This document shows positions 1 to 10,210 of a stretch of DNA of 64,000 bases, in pieces; within the stretch, counting starts at the first letter, position 1, and the number at the start of each line of letters is the position of its first letter. The notes beneath the pieces were generated by a model. The model saw only the letters and a program-made list of their open reading frames with translations. It ran no database searches and had not been told where the DNA came from. Both the position numbers and the translations under genes were made by a program. This DNA comes from Ferrigenium kumadai (lineage in GTDB: Bacteria > Pseudomonadota > Gammaproteobacteria > Burkholderiales > Gallionellaceae), in contig NZ_AP019536.1 of assembly GCF_018324385.1 (NCBI RefSeq), forward strand, positions 2,508,604 through 2,572,603, read 5' to 3'.

Positions 1-1735
<1,735 letters not shown>

Positions 1736-1738
1736 AGC

Positions 1739-2005
1739 ATGACGGTGACTTGCAGGGAGGGCTGTGGCGCTTGCTGCATCGCGCCCTCCATTAACTCGCC
1801 TCTGCCGGGCATGCCGCAGGGCAAACCCGCCGGCGTGCGCTGCGTTCAACTCGTGGCTGATGAACGCTGCGCCGCATTCGGTCAGCCCGAACGGCCCGCA
1901 TTTTGCACCGGTCTGCAGCCCTCGACGGAAATGTGCTGTGCATCGCGCGAGCAGGCACTGATGTGGTTGACCAAATTGGAGCAAGCAACGCGACCCTCCG
2001 TATAA
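1739..2005 (+). CDS. YkgJ-type cysteine cluster protein (UPF0153)
   Basis: This 88-residue protein has the spaced cysteines of the YkgJ/UPF0153 zinc- or iron-chelating family: CREGCGACC at the N-terminus, then single cysteines in VRCVQL, ERCAAF, FCTGL and EMCCASRE. The family is presumed to bind metal, but its role is unknown. It begins 3 bases after thiC stops, so it is probably cotranscribed with it. The stop codon overlaps a TATAAT hexamer at 2001-2006 that may serve the next gene. Family assignment is firm; function is not. Confidence 0.85.
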   Translation: MTVTCREGCGACCIAPSINSPLPGMPQGKPAGVRCVQLVADERCAAFGQPERPAFCTGLQPSTEMCCASREQALMWLTKLEQATRPSV

Positions 2006-2006
2006 T
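1976..2006 (+). promoter_or_regulatory. Candidate sigma70 promoter for the nucleotide-sugar dehydrogenase
   Basis: A perfect -10 TATAAT lies at 2001-2006, with TTGGAG at 1976-1981 as a possible -35 (19-bp spacer, longer than the 17-bp optimum). It lies about 83 bases before the ATG at 2089, so that gene could be transcribed separately from thiC. The call rests on the -10 only. Confidence 0.4.
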
Positions 2007-2088
2007 TAAACCGAATTAATATCCATCCCCCGTCTTCCGCATCAATGTGTAAATTTGATCTGCCGTGGCCAGTGAAGGAGTGAAGTTG

Positions 2089-3381
2089 ATGAGTGAGTTG
2101 GAAACCATCGCAGTCGTGGGACTTGGGTATGTCGGGCTGCCGTTGGCCGTCGAGTTTGGCAAGAGATTCAACACCGTCGGTTACGACTTGTCCGAGAGCA
2201 AGGTCAACAGCTACCGGAAATTCATCGATCCGGCGGGCGAAATTGCCACAGACGACCTGAAAGCGGCCACAAAGCTTCGTGTCACAACCGATCCAGCGGA
2301 GTTGTCTGCCGCCGACTTTATCGTCGTGGCAGTGCCCACCCCGGTTGATAAAGCCAATCAGCCGGATTTCTCCCCGCTCATCTCCTCGAGCGCCACGGTA
2401 GGCCAATACATGAAACGGGGCGCGGTCGTTATCTACGAATCGACGGTCTACCCGGGAGCCACCGAGGAAATCTGCATTCCCGTGCTGGAAAAAGAATCCG
2501 GCCTGAAATGGAAACAGGATTTCCATGTCGGCTATTCGCCGGAACGCGTCAATCCCGGCGACAAGGAACGCACCATCGCCATGGTCACCAAGGTAGTTTC
2601 GGGGGACAACGACGAAACGCTGGAAAAGGTGTCCCGGCTTTATGAATCCGTCATCCAGGCGGGCGTGCATCGGGCCACTTCAATCAAGGTGGCCGAAGCG
2701 GCCAAGGTTATTGAAAATACACAACGCGATCTGAATATCGCATTGATGAACGAGTTGTCCATTATTTTCGGAAAACTCGGGATCGATACGCTGGAGGTTT
2801 TACAGGCCGCCGGCACGAAGTGGAATTTTTTGCCGTTCCGTCCCGGATTGGTGGGTGGGCACTGCATCGGGGTGGATCCATATTACCTGACACACAAGGC
2901 GGCAATGATGGGTTACCACCCGCAAGTGATTCTTGCCGGGCGCCGGATCAACGACGACATGGCTTCCCATGTGGCAAAACAGACTATCAAGCAAATGGTC
3001 CATGCAGGCTCTTCGATCAAGGGAGCCAAGGTTATCGTACTGGGCCTGACGTTCAAGGAGAATTGCTCCGATCTGCGCAATTCAAGGGTAGCCGACCTGG
3101 TCCGGGAACTTGAGGATTTCGAGTGTGAGGTAGCCGTGCATGATCCGATCGCCGATCCCGCCAAGGCGCTGCATGAATACGGCATTTCGCTGTGCTCGTG
3201 GGATGATCTGCCGGACGAGGCGGATGCCGTTGTCTTAGCCGTAAAACATCACGAGTATCTGCATATGCCCTTGCCTGAAATTCTCAAGCACATCAAACGC
3301 AACGGCGTGGTAGTCGACATCAAATCCGCTTTCGATCCCATTGCGATCAGGAGTGCAGGGTTCCGTTTATGGCGCATGTAG
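2089..3381 (+). CDS. UDP-sugar 6-dehydrogenase, TviB/WbpA type
   Basis: This 430-residue protein is an NAD-dependent nucleotide-sugar dehydrogenase that oxidises a UDP-hexose (probably UDP-GlcNAc or UDP-GalNAc) to the uronate for surface polysaccharide. It shows the Rossmann motif GLGYVG at residues 11-16, the active-site GGHCIGVDPYY with catalytic Cys259, and the WR-type C-terminal end of the TviB/WbpA subgroup. I chose the ATG at 2089 because GAAGGAG sits 8 bases upstream; a GTG at 2065 is in frame but lacks a ribosome site. No other polysaccharide gene is adjacent, and the gene looks more AT-rich than its neighbours, so it is an isolated and perhaps acquired gene. Substrate is not determined by sequence. 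Confidence 0.9.
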   Translation: MSELETIAVVGLGYVGLPLAVEFGKRFNTVGYDLSESKVNSYRKFIDPAGEIATDDLKAATKLRVTTDPAELSAADFIVVAVPTPVDKANQPDFSPLISSSATVGQYMKRGAVVIYESTVYPGATEEICIPVLEKESGLKWKQDFHVGYSPERVNPGDKERTIAMVTKVVSGDNDETLEKVSRLYESVIQAGVHRATSIKVAEAAKVIENTQRDLNIALMNELSIIFGKLGIDTLEVLQAAGTKWNFLPFRPGLVGGHCIGVDPYYLTHKAAMMGYHPQVILAGRRINDDMASHVAKQTIKQMVHAGSSIKGAKVIVLGLTFKENCSDLRNSRVADLVRELEDFECEVAVHDPIADPAKALHEYGISLCSWDDLPDEADAVVLAVKHHEYLHMPLPEILKHIKRNGVVVDIKSAFDPIAIRSAGFRLWRM

Positions 3382-3406
3382 TTCAATAACGCAATCCTGC
3401 CACCGG

Positions 3407-3412
3407 TATAAT
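3407..3412 (+). promoter_or_regulatory. -10 element suggesting leaderless start of the DUF1289 gene
   Basis: TATAAT at 3407-3412 ends 6 bases before the ATG at 3419. Initiation 7 bases downstream of the hexamer would fall on the A of the start codon. No Shine-Dalgarno sequence precedes the ATG. The -35 is poor (TTCAAT at 3382-3387, 19-bp spacer). Confidence 0.35.
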
Positions 3413-3418
3413 CGCGCC

Positions 3419-3616
3419 ATGCAACGCCTCCCTGCCCATCCCGCCCCAATCACCGCTGATTCACCCTGCGTCGGATATTGCACCACGGTGCTGGGCGACG
3501 ATATCTGTCGCAGTTGCCTGCGCACCTTCGACGAGATCACGCGCTGGGTGGGAATGAGCGACGAAGAACGCCGCGCCGTGAATCTGCGCATCGCAACCGA
3601 ACAACAAACCCGTTAA
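3419..3616 (+). CDS. DUF1289 small cysteine protein
   Basis: This 65-residue protein matches the DUF1289 family: SPCVGYC near the N-terminus, then [14 protein letters not shown], giving four conserved cysteines that look metal-binding. Function is unknown; relatives are widespread small proteins in proteobacteria. The start at 3419 is chosen because the family begins shortly before the first cysteine pair; longer readings upstream would run through the promoter-like sequence. It is followed by a dRS3-like palindrome and uppP. Confidence 0.8.
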   Translation: MQRLPAHPAPITADSPCVGYCTTVLGDDICRSCLRTFDEITRWVGMSDEERRAVNLRIATEQQTR

Positions 3617-3625
3617 ATACTCTGG

Positions 3626-3645
3626 ATTCCCGCCTGCGCGGGAAT
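3626..3645. repeat. dRS3-like 20-bp palindromic repeat
   Basis: ATTCCCGCCTGCGCGGGAAT is a 20-bp element with ATTCCCG/CGGGAAT arms. It matches the dRS3-type repeat (ATTCCC-N8-GGGAAT) first described in Neisseria and scattered in many proteobacterial genomes. It lies in the 38-base gap between the DUF1289 gene and uppP, and its hairpin would form in the uppP leader. Only one copy was seen in this window. Confidence 0.65.
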
Positions 3646-3654
3646 GACGAAACT

Positions 3655-4479
3655 ATGGACATCGCACTGCTGCTCAAGGCCGCCATCCTCGGCATCGTCG
3701 AAGGACTGACCGAATTCCTGCCGATCTCTTCCACCGGCCACCTCATCATCCTCGGCGACCTGCTCGACTACAACGACGAGACCAGCAAGGTATTCAAGAT
3801 CGTCATCCAGCTTGCGGCCATTCTCGCCGTGTGCTGGGACTATCGCGAGCGCCTGACCAAAATGGTGATCGGTTTGCCGGGCGATGCGCCGTCGCAGCGT
3901 TTCGCCGCCATGCTGTTCGTCGGCTTCCTGCCCGCCGCAGTGCTGGGATTCATGTTCCATTCCACGATCAAGGCGTTGCTGTTCAACCCGATCACCGTCG
4001 CCACCGCGCTGATCGTGGGCGGCTTCGTCATCCTCTACGTGGAGAAGCGCGCCTACCATCCGCGCGTCAATTCGGTGGACGAGATGCGCTGGCCGGATGC
4101 GCTCAAGGTAGGCTTCGCGCAGGCCGTCGCGATGATTCCCGGCACCTCGCGCTCGGGTGCGACCATCATGGGCGGGATGATCTTCGGATTGAGCCGCAAG
4201 ACGGCGGCGGAGTTCTCCTTCTTTCTCGCCATCCCCACCATGTTCGCCGCCACGGCCTACGACCTCTACAAGAACTGGGCGCTGCTGCATGCCTCCGACC
4301 TGCCGGTGTTCGCCGTCGGCTTCATCGCCTCGTTCCTCGCCGCGATGTGGGCGGTGAAGAGCTTCATCCGCTTCATCTCCAACCACACCTTCGTGGTGTT
4401 CGCCTGGTACCGCATCGTATTCGGCGTGATCGTCCTGCTCACTGCCTACACAGGTGCAGTAAGCTGGTCGCATCCATAA
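3655..4479 (+). CDS. uppP: Undecaprenyl-diphosphatase UppP (BacA)
   Basis: UppP dephosphorylates undecaprenyl pyrophosphate at the inner membrane to recycle the lipid carrier for peptidoglycan and O-antigen; overexpression gives bacitracin resistance. The 274-residue length equals that of E. coli BacA (273). The two signature motifs are visible: [16 protein letters not shown] at residues 17-32 and [10 protein letters not shown] in the middle. Several hydrophobic membrane segments follow. The start at 3655 fits the family N-terminus ([20 protein letters not shown]). It ends directly in a strong bidirectional terminator. Confidence 0.97.
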   Translation: MDIALLLKAAILGIVEGLTEFLPISSTGHLIILGDLLDYNDETSKVFKIVIQLAAILAVCWDYRERLTKMVIGLPGDAPSQRFAAMLFVGFLPAAVLGFMFHSTIKALLFNPITVATALIVGGFVILYVEKRAYHPRVNSVDEMRWPDALKVGFAQAVAMIPGTSRSGATIMGGMIFGLSRKTAAEFSFFLAIPTMFAATAYDLYKNWALLHASDLPVFAVGFIASFLAAMWAVKSFIRFISNHTFVVFAWYRIVFGVIVLLTAYTGAVSWSHP

Positions 4480-4509
4480 AAAAACCGCCGGGGTTTCCGG
4501 CGGCTTTTT
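4478..4509. terminator. Bidirectional rho-independent terminator between uppP and the TonB receptor gene
   Basis: Stem CCGCCGG (4485-4491) pairs with CCGGCGG (4497-4503) around a 5-base loop. A T-run follows at 4505-4509 and an A-run precedes at 4478-4484, so it can stop uppP transcripts on the plus strand and the receptor transcript on the minus strand. Confidence 0.9.
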
Positions 4510-4529
4510 CGATCCAATTACAACTCGGT

Positions 4530-6773
4530 TTAAAATTTAACTGTCGCACCGGCATAAAGTGAACGCCCGATGCCGGGAACGGGGATACCCCAAGGCATAT
4601 CGACGGGGTTGATCGCCATGGTCGTTCCCTGCCCGGCATAGGCACCGCCGAGCGGCAGGGCATATAGCTTGTCGAACAGGTTCTCGACTCCGAAGTCGAT
4701 GCGTGCCTGCTTCCATGAATAGGTAGCACGCAAATTAACAAGGCCATAGCCCGGCGTCCTGATTTCGTTGCGCGCATCGGAAAGCTGGTTCTTGGCCTTT
4801 GCAGCCACGAGCTCGATGCCGTTGTCCCAGCCCCCAAGTTTCTGTGTAAACGTGAGCTTGGCATTGAGCGGCATGATGTTGTAGAGATCATCACCCGTGT
4901 TGCGGTTCTTGCCGTTGGTGTAGGTGAGCAAGCCCTTGAGGCCGAGTTCGCCCATGCCGTTCTTGGCCAGTGGCATATGGCCAGAGAGATCGAGGCCATA
5001 GAGCCGTGCCGACTGGTTTGCGTATTTGAGCACGACGAACTGGTTTGTCAGCAACGGAGCGCGCGCGGCATTGGTGGCACCATTCCATTGCACGGCATCG
5101 ATGTAGTCGGTGACCCGTGTGTAATAGGGTGTGGCCTTGAACTCCCAATCCCGGTCGGTCGCGTGCCAATCGAAGGTAGCAGAGAGTGTATGCGCCTTTT
5201 CCGGTCTCAGATTGACGTCGCCGATATAGCCGTTTCCGTCGCCGACAAAATTGTTCATGATCGACATCATGTTCGCAGTGGACCAGGTGTAGCGTTCATA
5301 AAGGTTCGGCGAACGTACCTTGCGGGCAAAGCCGAATTCGATGTCGTTATTGGCATTCGCCGTGTAACGCGCCAAGGCGCTCATATCCCAGTTGTTGTCG
5401 GTTTTATCGCGGTTGGCGTTGTTGAAACTGACGGCATCTCTGGTTTGGTTCATCATCCCCCCCGCTCCCGCCGTCGGGAACGTGGCTAAGTTGTAACCGT
5501 GAACCTGGCCGGCATTCGTGTTCACCCGCTCATAGCGCAGGCCAAGCAGCGTCAGCCATTGCTGACCCAGGTTCTTTTCCCATTCGCCGAACAGTGCCGT
5601 GCGGTCGCGCTTGCCGTTGTTGATGTTCCAGAAAGGATTGGGGCCCATTCCCGCGCTGCCAACTACGGCCGGCCACCAGTCATCAAGGCGATAATTCTGG
5701 TATTCGCCGCCGACGCGCAGGAAATCCTGCTCGGTCAGGACGATGCTGGCCTTGGCGGTGACACCCGTCGTCCTGCCTTGGGTGTTCATCGGCATGCCCT
5801 GGGTCGAATTGCCAGCGGTATACAGGAATTTTTTGTCAGGGCCGAATTCCATGAAGTGATCGACCTTGTCGTGATATGCCCGTGCCTCCAGCGCACCCCA
5901 ATCAAGTTGGCCGACATAACGCAGATTGAAACTGCGCTGGGTATTGCCCATCATGTCCATGCGCTGGTTCGGGTAAAGCTCATAAGGGATGTCCTGCAAG
6001 CCCAGTTTGGCTTCAACGATGTGATTGCCACCTTTCATCGCGAAACCGAGAGTGTGATTCCTGGTCTTGTACGCCGTCGAACCGACTTCATTGAGCGGGA
6101 GAGTATGTCCGGTAACGCCGGTATCTGTTCTTGTCTTGAAATTACCCCCCGCTTTGTAGTTGTTCGATTCTGCGGTCGCGCCGGAGTAAGTCAGATTGAT
6201 GGACTCGGTGGCATAGGTGGCGGAAAGGTTGCCGCCTTTCGCATTGCCGTTGCTGCGGTAGAACGCGCCAATCTCACCCTTGGTAAGGCTACCTTGACCG
6301 GGGGCAGCGAACACCGGTGCAGGCGAATCGACGACGATGGAGCCGCCGATGCTATCACCGCCGACGCTCACCGGTGTGATACCGGCATATACCTTGACGG
6401 TGCCGACATTGGTTGGGTCAATAGAGGAAAGCGGCGAGTTCATATGGTTCGGGCAGGAGGCAATAAAGTCCATGCCATCGACCTTGACGCGCACGCGGTC
6501 GTCCGCCATTCCGTGAATCACGGGCAGGCTGGAAACGCCGCCAGCGCCATAAAGACTAATCCCGGGCTGATCCTCAAGCAGTTTTGCCGTATCGCTGGTG
6601 GATGCGCGCAGATGGTTAATATTTCCTCCGCCGAGAGCGGAGTCGCTCAAGGCTGGCAGAGGTTGCAGTTTTTCTGCCGTCACTTCGACTTCCGGCATGG
6701 TGGCCGTCTCGGCGGCAAACGCCCCCGGCGCGAACGCCAGCGCGACACAAACGGTTATACGCTTCAACTGCAT
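4530..6773 (-). CDS. TonB-dependent copper receptor, OprC/NosA type
   Basis: This 747-residue outer-membrane receptor has a signal peptide (cleavage after AFA, residue 20), an N-terminal plug domain and a C-terminal beta-barrel ending in the aromatic GATVKF. It carries the two metal motifs described for Pseudomonas OprC: CPNHM (CxxxM, Cys107 and Met111) in the plug and HFM (HxM, His306 and Met308) later. This points to copper uptake across the outer membrane with TonB/ExbBD energy; those partners are not in the window. The gene is monocistronic, ends at a shared terminator, and is slightly more AT-rich than its neighbours. The leader contains a strong inverted repeat. Specificity is inferred from the motifs. 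Confidence 0.9.
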   Translation of the reverse strand: MQLKRITVCVALAFAPGAFAAETATMPEVEVTAEKLQPLPALSDSALGGGNINHLRASTSDTAKLLEDQPGISLYGAGGVSSLPVIHGMADDRVRVKVDGMDFIASCPNHMNSPLSSIDPTNVGTVKVYAGITPVSVGGDSIGGSIVVDSPAPVFAAPGQGSLTKGEIGAFYRSNGNAKGGNLSATYATESINLTYSGATAESNNYKAGGNFKTRTDTGVTGHTLPLNEVGSTAYKTRNHTLGFAMKGGNHIVEAKLGLQDIPYELYPNQRMDMMGNTQRSFNLRYVGQLDWGALEARAYHDKVDHFMEFGPDKKFLYTAGNSTQGMPMNTQGRTTGVTAKASIVLTEQDFLRVGGEYQNYRLDDWWPAVVGSAGMGPNPFWNINNGKRDRTALFGEWEKNLGQQWLTLLGLRYERVNTNAGQVHGYNLATFPTAGAGGMMNQTRDAVSFNNANRDKTDNNWDMSALARYTANANNDIEFGFARKVRSPNLYERYTWSTANMMSIMNNFVGDGNGYIGDVNLRPEKAHTLSATFDWHATDRDWEFKATPYYTRVTDYIDAVQWNGATNAARAPLLTNQFVVLKYANQSARLYGLDLSGHMPLAKNGMGELGLKGLLTYTNGKNRNTGDDLYNIMPLNAKLTFTQKLGGWDNGIELVAAKAKNQLSDARNEIRTPGYGLVNLRATYSWKQARIDFGVENLFDKLYALPLGGAYAGQGTTMAINPVDMPWGIPVPGIGRSLYAGATVKF

Positions 6774-6790
6774 TGTTCTTCTCCCTGTAA

Positions 6791-6822
6791 AAATGCGCCG
6801 TGATTATCGGCGCGGCGCATTT
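6791..6822 (-). promoter_or_regulatory. Inverted repeat in the leader of the copper receptor gene
   Basis: AAATGCGCC (6791-6799) and GGCGCATTT (6814-6822) form a perfect 9-bp inverted repeat with a 14-base loop. A second pairing, GCGCCG (6795-6800) with CGGCGC (6808-6813), is possible and excludes the outer one in part. The element lies 17-50 bases before the ATG and could be an operator or a leader hairpin; no known copper-regulator consensus was recognised. Confidence 0.4.
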
Positions 6823-6948
6823 GTCTGGGAATGCGTCATATTGTCGCACCCGCGTATTTGCTTGGGCGGCACAACATGGCGCGCGCAAAGATGTCATCTC
6901 GGTGTCATAATCGTGCAACATAATCACAACCCATGGAGATTCCCGAAC

Positions 6949-7221
6949 ATGACAAGAATGGTTCACTGTGTGAAACTGGGCCGCGAAGCGGAAGGACTGG
7001 ATCGTGCACCCTACCCCGGCCCGCTGGGCCAGCGGATCTTCGACAACGTTTCCAAGGAAGCCTGGCAGGGCTGGATCCGCTTCCAGACCATGCTGGTGAA
7101 CGAGAACCGGCTGAACCTCGCCGATGCGGAGGCCCGCAGATACCTGGCCGCGCAGATGGAGAACTACTTCTTCGGCGAGGGCTCGCAGATGCCGCAGGGT
7201 TTCGTGCCGCCGAAAAATTGA
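6949..7221 (+). CDS. yggX: Fe(2+)-trafficking protein YggX
   Basis: This 90-residue protein matches YggX, a small cytoplasmic protein linked to iron handling and protection of iron-sulfur clusters from oxidants. The family signature is clear: [15 protein letters not shown] with the conserved Cys7, YPGPLGQRI and KEAWQGW, followed by the [11 protein letters not shown] segment. The ATG at 6949 aligns with E. coli YggX (MSRTIFC), and GGAG lies 10 bases upstream. Its stop TGA overlaps the TTG start of ppk1 (TTGA), suggesting translational coupling. Confidence 0.95.
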   Translation: MTRMVHCVKLGREAEGLDRAPYPGPLGQRIFDNVSKEAWQGWIRFQTMLVNENRLNLADAEARRYLAAQMENYFFGEGSQMPQGFVPPKN

Positions 7222-9320
7222 CGATTCGCGCTTTGGCCAGAAAATTCTCCCCACAGCAGTTCCTCAACCGTGAACTCGGCCAGCTCGAGTTCAACCAGCG
7301 CGTGCTCGCGCAGGCCGAGGACACCACCATCCCGCTGCTGGAGCGGCTGAAATACCTGTGTATCGTCAGCAGCAACCTCGACGAATTCTTCGAGATCCGG
7401 GTCGCAGGCCTGAAGGAACAGATCAAGCTGGGCAGCGTCGTCGCCAGCGTGGACGGCATGACCGCCAAACAGACGCTCAAGCTGGTGCGCGATCAGGCCC
7501 ACCGCCTGATCGAGCGGCAATACCAGCTGTTCAACACCGACCTCGTCCCCGCGCTCGCCTCACAGGGCATCAAATTTATCCGCCGCACACACTGGAACGA
7601 GGCACAGCAGGCCTGGGTGAAGGACTTCTTCTTCCGCGAAGTGATGCCGGTGCTGACGCCCATCGGTCTCGACCCTGCGCATCCCTTCCCCCGCGTGCAC
7701 AACAAGAGCCTGAACTTCGCCGTCGAGCTGCAGGGCAAGGATGCCTTCGGGCGCAACTCGGCACGCGCCATCGTGCAGGCGCCGCGCGTGCTGCCGCGCA
7801 CCATCCTGATGCCGCCGGAGATCAGCGGCTGCGAGCACGGCTTCGTGTTCCTGTCTTCCATCCTGCACGCGCATGTCGGAGAACTGTTCGCGGGCATGGA
7901 AGTGCTGGGCTGCTACCAGTTCCGCGTGACGCGCAACAGCGACCTGTTCGTGGACGAAGAAGAGGTGAAGAACCTGCGCCTCAGCCTGCAGGGCGAATTG
8001 CCGCACCGCCATTTCGGCGACGCGGTGCGCCTGGAGATCGCCGACAACTGCTCGCCGCAGGTGGCCGAACTGCTGATGAGGGAATTCAACCTCGCGCCGG
8101 AAGACCTGTACCGCGTGCACGGGCCGGTGAACCTAGTACGCCTGATGGAGATCCCGGGCCTGGTGGCGCGTGACGACCTGAAATTCACGCCGTTCATGCC
8201 CAGCATCCCGACCGGGCTGCAGAAGAAGGGGGCGGACATGTTCAAGGCGATCCGCAAGGGCGACGTGCTGCTGCACCACCCCTTCCAGTCGTTCAAGCCG
8301 GTGATCGACTTCATCCAGCAGGCCACCAGCGACCCGGATGTGGTGGCGATCAAGCAGACCGTGTACCGCACCGGCGTGGATTCCGCCCTGATGGAAGCGC
8401 TGATCGGCGCGGCGCAGCGCGGCAAGGAAGTGACGGTTGTGGTGGAACTGCTGGCGCGCTTCGACGAAGAGGCCAACATCAATTGGGCGAACCGCCTGGA
8501 ACAGGTCGGCGCGCACGTGGTGTACGGCGTGGTCGGCCACAAGACCCACGCCAAGATGCTGATGGTGGTGCGCCGCGAGGAAGGCAAACTGCGCCGCTAT
8601 GTGCACCTCGGCACCGGCAACTACCACCCGCGCACCGCGCGACTGTACACCGACTTCGGCCTGTTCACCTGTAACGAGGAGGTCTGCGCCGACGTGAACG
8701 AGGTGTTCAGCCAGCTCACCAGCCTCGGCAAGGCACGCAAGCTCAACCACCTTTGGCAATCACCGTTCACGTTGCACAGCGAAATCCTGCGCGCCATCCA
8801 GAACGAGACCCGCCTTGCCAGGGAGGGCAAGCGTGCGCACATCATCGCCAAGATGAACGCGCTGCTCGAACCGGAAACCATAGGCGCGCTTTACGAAGCC
8901 TCGCAGGCGGGTGTGAAGATCGACCTGATCGTGCGCGGCGTGTGCGCGCTTCGCCCCGGTGTCAAAGGGCTATCGGAGAACATCCGCGTGCGCTCGGTGA
9001 TCGGGCGTTTCCTCGAGCACTCGCGCATCTTTTATTTCTGCAACGACCTGAGGCACGACGTCTATCTGGCTAGTGCGGACTGGATGGACCGCAACTTCTT
9101 CCGCCGCATTGAGGTGTGCTTTCCTGTGCTCGACAAGAAGCTCAAGAAACGCGTTCTAGACGAAGGGCTAAAGGCCTACCTGCAGGACAACTGCCAGGCA
9201 TGGGATATGGACGGCGACGGCCATTACCGCCGCAAGGCCACACGCCGTGCAACACGCACCTGCGCGCAGGAGGGGCTGCTCAAGCAGCTCGCCGCCCTGC
9301 CGGACAAGACCGGCAATTAG
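7218..9320 (+). CDS. ppk1: Polyphosphate kinase PPK1
   Basis: PPK1 reversibly transfers the gamma phosphate of ATP to growing polyphosphate. The protein is 700 residues from the TTG at 7218 (E. coli 688). It begins with the conserved [14 protein letters not shown] segment and carries the two catalytic histidines expected from E. coli H435 and H592: His444 in THAKM and His601 in FLEHSRI. I chose TTG at 7218 because it overlaps the yggX stop and puts the family N-terminus about 15 residues in; TTG at 7233 is an alternative. The 3' end overlaps the convergent lysine-rich gene by 4 bases. A second polyphosphate enzyme lies 0.9 kb downstream. Confidence 0.96.
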   Translation: MTIRALARKFSPQQFLNRELGQLEFNQRVLAQAEDTTIPLLERLKYLCIVSSNLDEFFEIRVAGLKEQIKLGSVVASVDGMTAKQTLKLVRDQAHRLIERQYQLFNTDLVPALASQGIKFIRRTHWNEAQQAWVKDFFFREVMPVLTPIGLDPAHPFPRVHNKSLNFAVELQGKDAFGRNSARAIVQAPRVLPRTILMPPEISGCEHGFVFLSSILHAHVGELFAGMEVLGCYQFRVTRNSDLFVDEEEVKNLRLSLQGELPHRHFGDAVRLEIADNCSPQVAELLMREFNLAPEDLYRVHGPVNLVRLMEIPGLVARDDLKFTPFMPSIPTGLQKKGADMFKAIRKGDVLLHHPFQSFKPVIDFIQQATSDPDVVAIKQTVYRTGVDSALMEALIGAAQRGKEVTVVVELLARFDEEANINWANRLEQVGAHVVYGVVGHKTHAKMLMVVRREEGKLRRYVHLGTGNYHPRTARLYTDFGLFTCNEEVCADVNEVFSQLTSLGKARKLNHLWQSPFTLHSEILRAIQNETRLAREGKRAHIIAKMNALLEPETIGALYEASQAGVKIDLIVRGVCALRPGVKGLSENIRVRSVIGRFLEHSRIFYFCNDLRHDVYLASADWMDRNFFRRIEVCFPVLDKKLKKRVLDEGLKAYLQDNCQAWDMDGDGHYRRKATRRATRTCAQEGLLKQLAALPDKTGN

Positions 9321-9344
9321 TGCTTTTTCGGACGGCCGGTCTTG
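9305..9344. repeat. 10-bp inverted repeat across convergent stop codons
   Basis: CAAGACCGGC at 9305-9314 is perfectly complementary to GCCGGTCTTG at 9335-9344, with a 20-base loop holding both stop codons. It sits where ppk1 and the lysine-rich gene converge and overlap. There is no T-run on either side, so a rho-independent terminator is not clear, but a hairpin in both transcripts is expected. Confidence 0.4.
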
Positions 9345-9664
9345 ATCTTCTCAAGGCCGCCCAGCGCTCGCTTCAATTGCGCGGCGCTCAACCCGGCCAG
9401 AACTTGCAGGCCCGCGCGCAGCACTTCACTCTTCTTCACCGGCAGCCCGGCCTTGAGGCAAGCTTCCTTGATCTCGGCGATCTTCCGGTATTCGTTCTCC
9501 GGCATGGTGAAGCTGTCGCGCACCACCTTCACCTTCTGCTTCGCTTTCTTGGCCTCCGGCTTGGAAGCGGCGCGCACAGGCTTGGCTACTGCCTTTGCCA
9601 CCGGTTTCTTCGCGGCAGGTTTCTTCGTGGTTGTTGCGGTTGCAGCGGACTTCTTGGTTGTCAT
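9317..9664 (-). CDS. Lysine/alanine-rich histone-like protein with a possible ribbon-helix-helix domain
   Basis: This 115-residue protein has two parts. Residues 1-45 are Lys/Ala/Pro-rich (TTKKPAAKKPVAKAVAKP), like histone H1, AlgP or PhaF tails. Residues 47-105 (VRDSFTMPENEYRKIAEIKE...SEVLRAGLQVLAGLS) look like a ribbon-helix-helix DNA-binding unit. It ends in KTGRPKKH, which resembles an AT-hook. I did not recognise a named family. The ATG at 9664 is chosen because the basic tail starts there; longer readings have no ribosome site. It lies between ppk1 and sixA-ppk2, convergent with the former and divergent from the latter. A nucleoid or polyphosphate-granule role is only a guess. Confidence 0.7.
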   Translation of the reverse strand: MTTKKSAATATTTKKPAAKKPVAKAVAKPVRAASKPEAKKAKQKVKVVRDSFTMPENEYRKIAEIKEACLKAGLPVKKSEVLRAGLQVLAGLSAAQLKRALGGLEKIKTGRPKKH

Positions 9665-9746
9665 GTCATGTACCCCAGAGTAAAGTGACAAAAACAGTGT
9701 ATACGCTATATGCAAGCTGGCAAACTGTAATTTTCGGGAGACCAAA

Positions 9747-10199
9747 GTGGATCTGATCCTGTGGCGGCATGCGGAAGCAGAGGACGGCGCGCCCGACCTC
9801 GAACGCAAACTCACCTCCAAAGGCGTCAAGCAAGCCGAAAAGACCGCCGCCTTCCTGCGCCAGCACATGCCGCGTGATGCGCGCATCCTGGTCAGCCCGG
9901 CCACCCGCACACTGCAGACCGTTGCTGCCCTCACCGACCATTTCACCCTCGCCCCCACCATCGGCCCCGGCGCTTCGGCGCACGCGATCTTGCAAGCCGC
10001 TCGCTGGCCGGACGCGGGTGGTACGGTGCTGGTGGTCGGTCACCAGCCGACACTGGGCGAAGTCGCAGCTCAGCTGCTCGGCAGCGATGATTATTCGCTA
10101 AGCCTGAAGAAAGGCGCGCTGTGGTGGTTCAGCTACCGCGAGCGCGAAGAGCAGCCGCAGGTCACCCTGCGCCTCGTCATTTCGCCGGAATTTTTGTAA
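9747..10199 (+). CDS. sixA: Phosphohistidine phosphatase SixA
   Basis: This 150-residue protein belongs to the histidine phosphatase (phosphoglycerate mutase-like) superfamily. The RHG-type motif appears as RHAEAED with the catalytic His8, and the second conserved histidine is in VVGHQPTLGE. SixA removes phosphate from phosphohistidine proteins such as phosphotransfer domains. The start is GTG at 9747, with GGGAG 6 bases upstream. It precedes the PPK2 gene by 11 bases, so the two are probably cotranscribed. Its length is close to E. coli SixA (161). Confidence 0.9.
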   Translation: MDLILWRHAEAEDGAPDLERKLTSKGVKQAEKTAAFLRQHMPRDARILVSPATRTLQTVAALTDHFTLAPTIGPGASAHAILQAARWPDAGGTVLVVGHQPTLGEVAAQLLGSDDYSLSLKKGALWWFSYREREEQPQVTLRLVISPEFL

Positions 10200-10210
10200 G
10201 GGAGAACGCC

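Noticed and set aside
2065..2088. GTG start 24 bases upstream for the nucleotide-sugar dehydrogenase
   Set aside because: The GAAGGAG ribosome site lies inside that extension and is correctly spaced for the ATG at 2089.
5499..6803. 434-residue plus-strand open frame opposite the TonB receptor
   Set aside because: No family resemblance; antisense to a receptor with signal peptide, plug and barrel.
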